This document shows positions 16,261 through 17,790 of a stretch of 17,790 nucleotides of DNA, one piece after another; the first letter of the stretch is position 1; the number at the start of each line of letters is the position of its first letter. The notes under the pieces are model-generated. The model worked only from the letters and a program-made list of their open reading frames with translations. It was not told the DNA's origin and did not search any database. The DNA lies in the NCBI GenBank assembly GCA_938074585.1, contig CALJEW010000316.1, positions 1 to 17,790 of the forward strand. The letters run 5' to 3'. The translations under genes and the position numbers were made by a program. Source of the stretch: an uncultured Rhodospirillales bacterium (GTDB taxonomy: Bacteria; Pseudomonadota; Alphaproteobacteria; Rhodospirillales; Casp-alpha2).

Positions 16261-17046
16261 ATGTTTCAAACAAACAAACTTAAACAACGTGTTGAAAATG
16301 GAACGCCATCGCTTGGCATTTGGCTTAGTTTGGCCAATCCAGCACTGGCTGAAATATCAGGGCATGTCGGTTATGACTTTGCGATTATTGACAATGAGCA
16401 CGGCATTGGCGAGATCAAAGATGTAGCGAACATGCTACGTGCTTTCGGTGCGTTCGAGACCACGGCAATGGTTCGGGTTCCAGGCCAAGATCCAGACTAT
16501 TTGAAACGGGTTTTGGATGCAGGGGCACAAGCTTTAATGATCCCAATGATCGAAACCGCTGATCAAGCCCGTGCAGCCGTGGCAGCTTGCCGTTACCCAC
16601 CATTGGGCTCGCGTGGGTGTGCGGCTGGGTTGGTTCGAGCATCTGGTTATGGCGCAACAGAAGATTACATAACACAAGCCCATGACGAACTGTTTATCGC
16701 ACTTCAAATTGAATCGATAAAAGGCGTTGAAAACACAGCCGAAATCGCCGCTGTTGAAGGCGTCGACATGATCTTTATTGGTGCCAATGATCTTTCAGGC
16801 AACTGCGGTATGCTTTCACAGTATGGCTGCCCAGAAGTTGTTCGCGAAATTGAAAAGTCCATGGCAGCAACCAAAACTGTTGGCAAATATTTAGGCACAA
16901 TCCCCCGCCCCGATGCTGATTATTGCCAATTGATTGAAGACGGGTTTTTGATGGTTGCCGGAAGCGCAGACACAACATTATTTCGGGATGCCGCAAAAGC
17001 TGAAATTGCCGCATACCGAGAGGGTATGACAAAACGAGGCAAGTGA
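16261..17046 (+). CDS. HpcH/HpaI-family class II aldolase
   Basis: A 261-aa metal-dependent aldolase of the HpcH/HpaI (2,4-dihydroxyhept-2-ene-1,7-dioate or 2-keto-3-deoxy-glucarate) family, which splits 2-keto-hydroxy acids to pyruvate or a related ketoacid and an aldehyde. Visible features are LGIWLSLANPALAEI, the D-x-E-H box at 44-47 (DNEH), the substrate Arg R72 in MVRVPGQDP, LDAGAQALMIPMIETADQA, the metal ligands E151 in ALQIESIKG and D177 in IFIGANDLSG, and the loop around PPLGSRGCAAG. GANDLS stands where many members have GPxDLS. AGGAG precedes the ATG. It follows leuB by 50 nt and so is probably transcribed with leuCDB, although no leucine-pathway step needs such an enzyme. Its true substrate is unknown. 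Confidence 0.88.
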   Translation: MFQTNKLKQRVENGTPSLGIWLSLANPALAEISGHVGYDFAIIDNEHGIGEIKDVANMLRAFGAFETTAMVRVPGQDPDYLKRVLDAGAQALMIPMIETADQARAAVAACRYPPLGSRGCAAGLVRASGYGATEDYITQAHDELFIALQIESIKGVENTAEIAAVEGVDMIFIGANDLSGNCGMLSQYGCPEVVREIEKSMAATKTVGKYLGTIPRPDADYCQLIEDGFLMVAGSADTTLFRDAAKAEIAAYREGMTKRGK

Positions 17047-17140
17047 TCTGCATTTAGAGCGCTCTGCTTTACAACAGAAAACCCAAGGGCTTGCATCCCG
17101 TAGACTTTCCGTTTAAATCTACGCCGCACTTAAGGAATTG

Positions 17141-17266
17141 ATGATGACTTTTAAATTAAAAATCACGTCTAATGATACAGGAACCGCTTTGCGGATTTTT
17201 GCGTTCGCCTTTGGCATACCTAAAAACACCAAAACCACGTTAAAAACCAAACCGACCACGCATTAA
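17141..17266 (+). CDS. Putative Thr/Lys-rich leader peptide upstream of asd
   Basis: A 41-codon ORF (ATG at 17141, or the adjacent ATG at 17144, to TAA at 17264-17266) with a good ribosome site, AAGGA at 17132-17136, four to seven bases before the two ATGs. It contains 10 Thr and 6 Lys codons. Six Thr and four Lys fall in the last 15 residues (PKNTKTTLKTKPTTH), the usual place for regulatory codons in a leader peptide. Asd makes aspartate semialdehyde, the shared precursor of threonine, lysine and methionine, so the codon choice matches the pathway. The terminal codons and stop lie inside the first of three alternative stems. No protein family is recognisable. The A/C-rich base composition also favours AAA and ACC codons, so chance is a real alternative explanation. 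Confidence 0.6.
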   Translation: MMTFKLKITSNDTGTALRIFAFAFGIPKNTKTTLKTKPTTH

Positions 17267-17326
17267 GCGGGTCAGACGTGTTTTTTATGAACCGGCCCGC
17301 GAAAATCCGTGGGCCTTCGTCGTTTT
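17254..17326 (+). promoter_or_regulatory. Candidate ribosome-dependent transcription attenuator for asd
   Basis: Four segments can pair in mutually exclusive ways. Segment 1 (17254-17261) pairs with segment 2 (17267-17273), seven base pairs with one bulged A and a 5-nt loop that contains the leader peptide's stop codon. Segment 2 also pairs fully with 17294-17300 of segment 3, seven base pairs including one G-U. Segment 3 (17294-17301) pairs with segment 4 (17308-17315), the terminator-like stem. A ribosome delayed at Thr30-Thr36 or Lys35/Lys37 (codons 17228-17251) would cover segment 1 but not segment 2, allowing the 2:3 antiterminator. A ribosome reaching the stop codon would cover segment 2 and allow 3:4. 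The pairings are read directly; the regulatory mechanism is inferred from the known trp/thr-type attenuators. Confidence 0.55.
17294..17326 (+). terminator. Terminator-like hairpin in the asd leader
   Basis: GGCCCGCG (17294-17301) pairs with CGTGGGCC (17308-17315) in eight base pairs (one G-U) around a 6-nt AAAATC loop, followed by TTCGTCGTTTT. The U-tract is interrupted, so termination strength is uncertain. It may end the leuCDB-aldolase transcript, or serve as the conditional terminator of an asd attenuator. Of the 337 bases between the aldolase and asd, 17047-17140 show only a 10-bp palindrome (17056-17065) and a weak promoter-like pair (TTGCAT at 17091, TTTAAA at 17112); 17327-17383 hold the asd ribosome site. 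Confidence 0.55.
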
Positions 17327-17383
17327 AGGCTTAATCCCGGATGATCAAAAGCCACAAACGAACGAGCAAGGAGTTATTATAAA

Positions 17384-17790
17384 ATGGGTTATACAGTCGC
17401 CGTTGTTGGCGCTACAGGCAATGTAGGACGGGAAGTCCTATCAATTATGGCAGAACGCAACTTTCCAGCCGATGAAGTGATCGCGCTGGCGTCAGCACGC
17501 TCTGTTGGTCAAGAAGTCTCCTATGGGGAAGACGAAATATTAACAATACAAAACCTTGATGGATTCGATTTCACAGGTGTTGATATTGTTTTATCATCTC
17601 CCGGCGGATCCGTGTCAGCAAAATTTGCACCGATTGCGGCCAAAGCTGGAGCCATCGTTATCGACAACACATCACAGTTTCGGATGGACCCAGATGTTCC
17701 ATTGATTATTCCTGAAGTAAACCCAGAAGCAATTGCTGGATACACAAAGCGCAACATCATTGCCAATCCAAATTGCTCAACCATTCAAAT
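17384..17790 (+). CDS. asd: Aspartate-semialdehyde dehydrogenase, N-terminal part (3' truncated by window)
   Basis: Asd reduces aspartyl phosphate to aspartate semialdehyde with NADPH, the branch point to lysine/DAP, threonine and methionine. The 135 residues present hold the nucleotide-binding GATGNVGREVL at 9-19, ALASARSVGQ at 35-43, DIVLSSPGGSVS, VIDNTSQFRMDPDVPLIIPE and the catalytic C131 in NPNCSTIQ, at the very end of the window. AAGGAG (17368-17373) lies ten bases before the ATG. The same pathway uses dapF, encoded on the other strand of this window. Control is probably through the Thr/Lys-rich leader upstream. Confidence 0.96.
   Translation, partial: MGYTVAVVGATGNVGREVLSIMAERNFPADEVIALASARSVGQEVSYGEDEILTIQNLDGFDFTGVDIVLSSPGGSVSAKFAPIAAKAGAIVIDNTSQFRMDPDVPLIIPEVNPEAIAGYTKRNIIANPNCSTIQ

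Noticed and set aside
17056..17065. Palindrome AGAGCGCTCT downstream of the aldolase, as an operator or terminator
   Set aside because: A 10-bp palindrome with no loop or T-run occurs easily by chance, and no second copy was seen nearby.
1..17790. tRNA, rRNA, CRISPR arrays, insertion sequences or prophage genes
   Set aside because: Scanning by eye showed no tRNA-like CCA-ended cloverleaf, spaced direct repeats, transposase or phage motifs anywhere in the window; a covariance-model search would be needed to exclude small RNAs.

Overview
The window looks like a chromosomal segment of an alphaproteobacterium of moderate GC content (roughly half, by eye). The block ffh-rpsP-rimM-trmD-rplS followed by leuC-leuD-leuB and asd, with dapF-mtaB-ftsY pointing the other way, is an arrangement I associate with Rhodospirillales-like Alphaproteobacteria. 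The Ala/Glu- and Lys/Ala-rich tails on bS16 and bL19 also fit that group. The genus cannot be named from this sequence.

Layout. (1) 1-1667: the end of one amidase-signature protein faces a complete second amidase, with a small stem-loop between the two stop codons. (2) 1751-2429: two gene remnants on the plus strand, the front of a D-cysteine desulfhydrase/ACC-deaminase-like enzyme and then the tail of what looks like a TPR-type adenylate/guanylate cyclase. (3) 2386-4607, minus strand: a DMT (EamA) transporter overlapping by ATGA an unassigned multi-pass membrane protein. (4) 4704-7726, minus strand: dapF-mtaB-ftsY, packed with a 1-nt overlap and a zero-length junction. (5) 7773-8903, minus strand: two broken genes, one a double-cluster Fe-S (ferredoxin-like) protein interrupted by an in-frame amber codon, the other an unknown small protein broken by an inverted repeat and homopolymer frameshifts. 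(6) 9021-12897, plus strand: promoter, ffh, rpsP, rimM, trmD, rplS. (7) 12940-17046: leuC leader, leuC, leuD, leuB and an HpcH/HpaI-type aldolase. (8) 17047-17790: a 337-nt leader and the start of asd.

How the genes fit together. Ffh and FtsY are the two GTPases of the co-translational membrane targeting route. rpsP, rimM, trmD and rplS supply ribosomal proteins, 30S maturation and tRNA m1G37 methylation, while MtaB modifies A37 of other tRNAs. leuCDB performs the middle steps of leucine synthesis. asd and dapF belong to the aspartate-family (lysine/DAP) pathway.

The most interesting point is the asd leader. It holds a 41-codon ORF with a good Shine-Dalgarno, missed by a usual length cut-off, with 10 Thr and 6 Lys codons that are concentrated at its end. 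That end and the bases after it form three mutually exclusive stems (1:2, 2:3 and 3:4), as in a classical amino-acid attenuator. I propose a Thr/Lys-sensing transcription attenuator controlling asd. The core genes are intact, while the two inter-operon zones are full of decaying genes.
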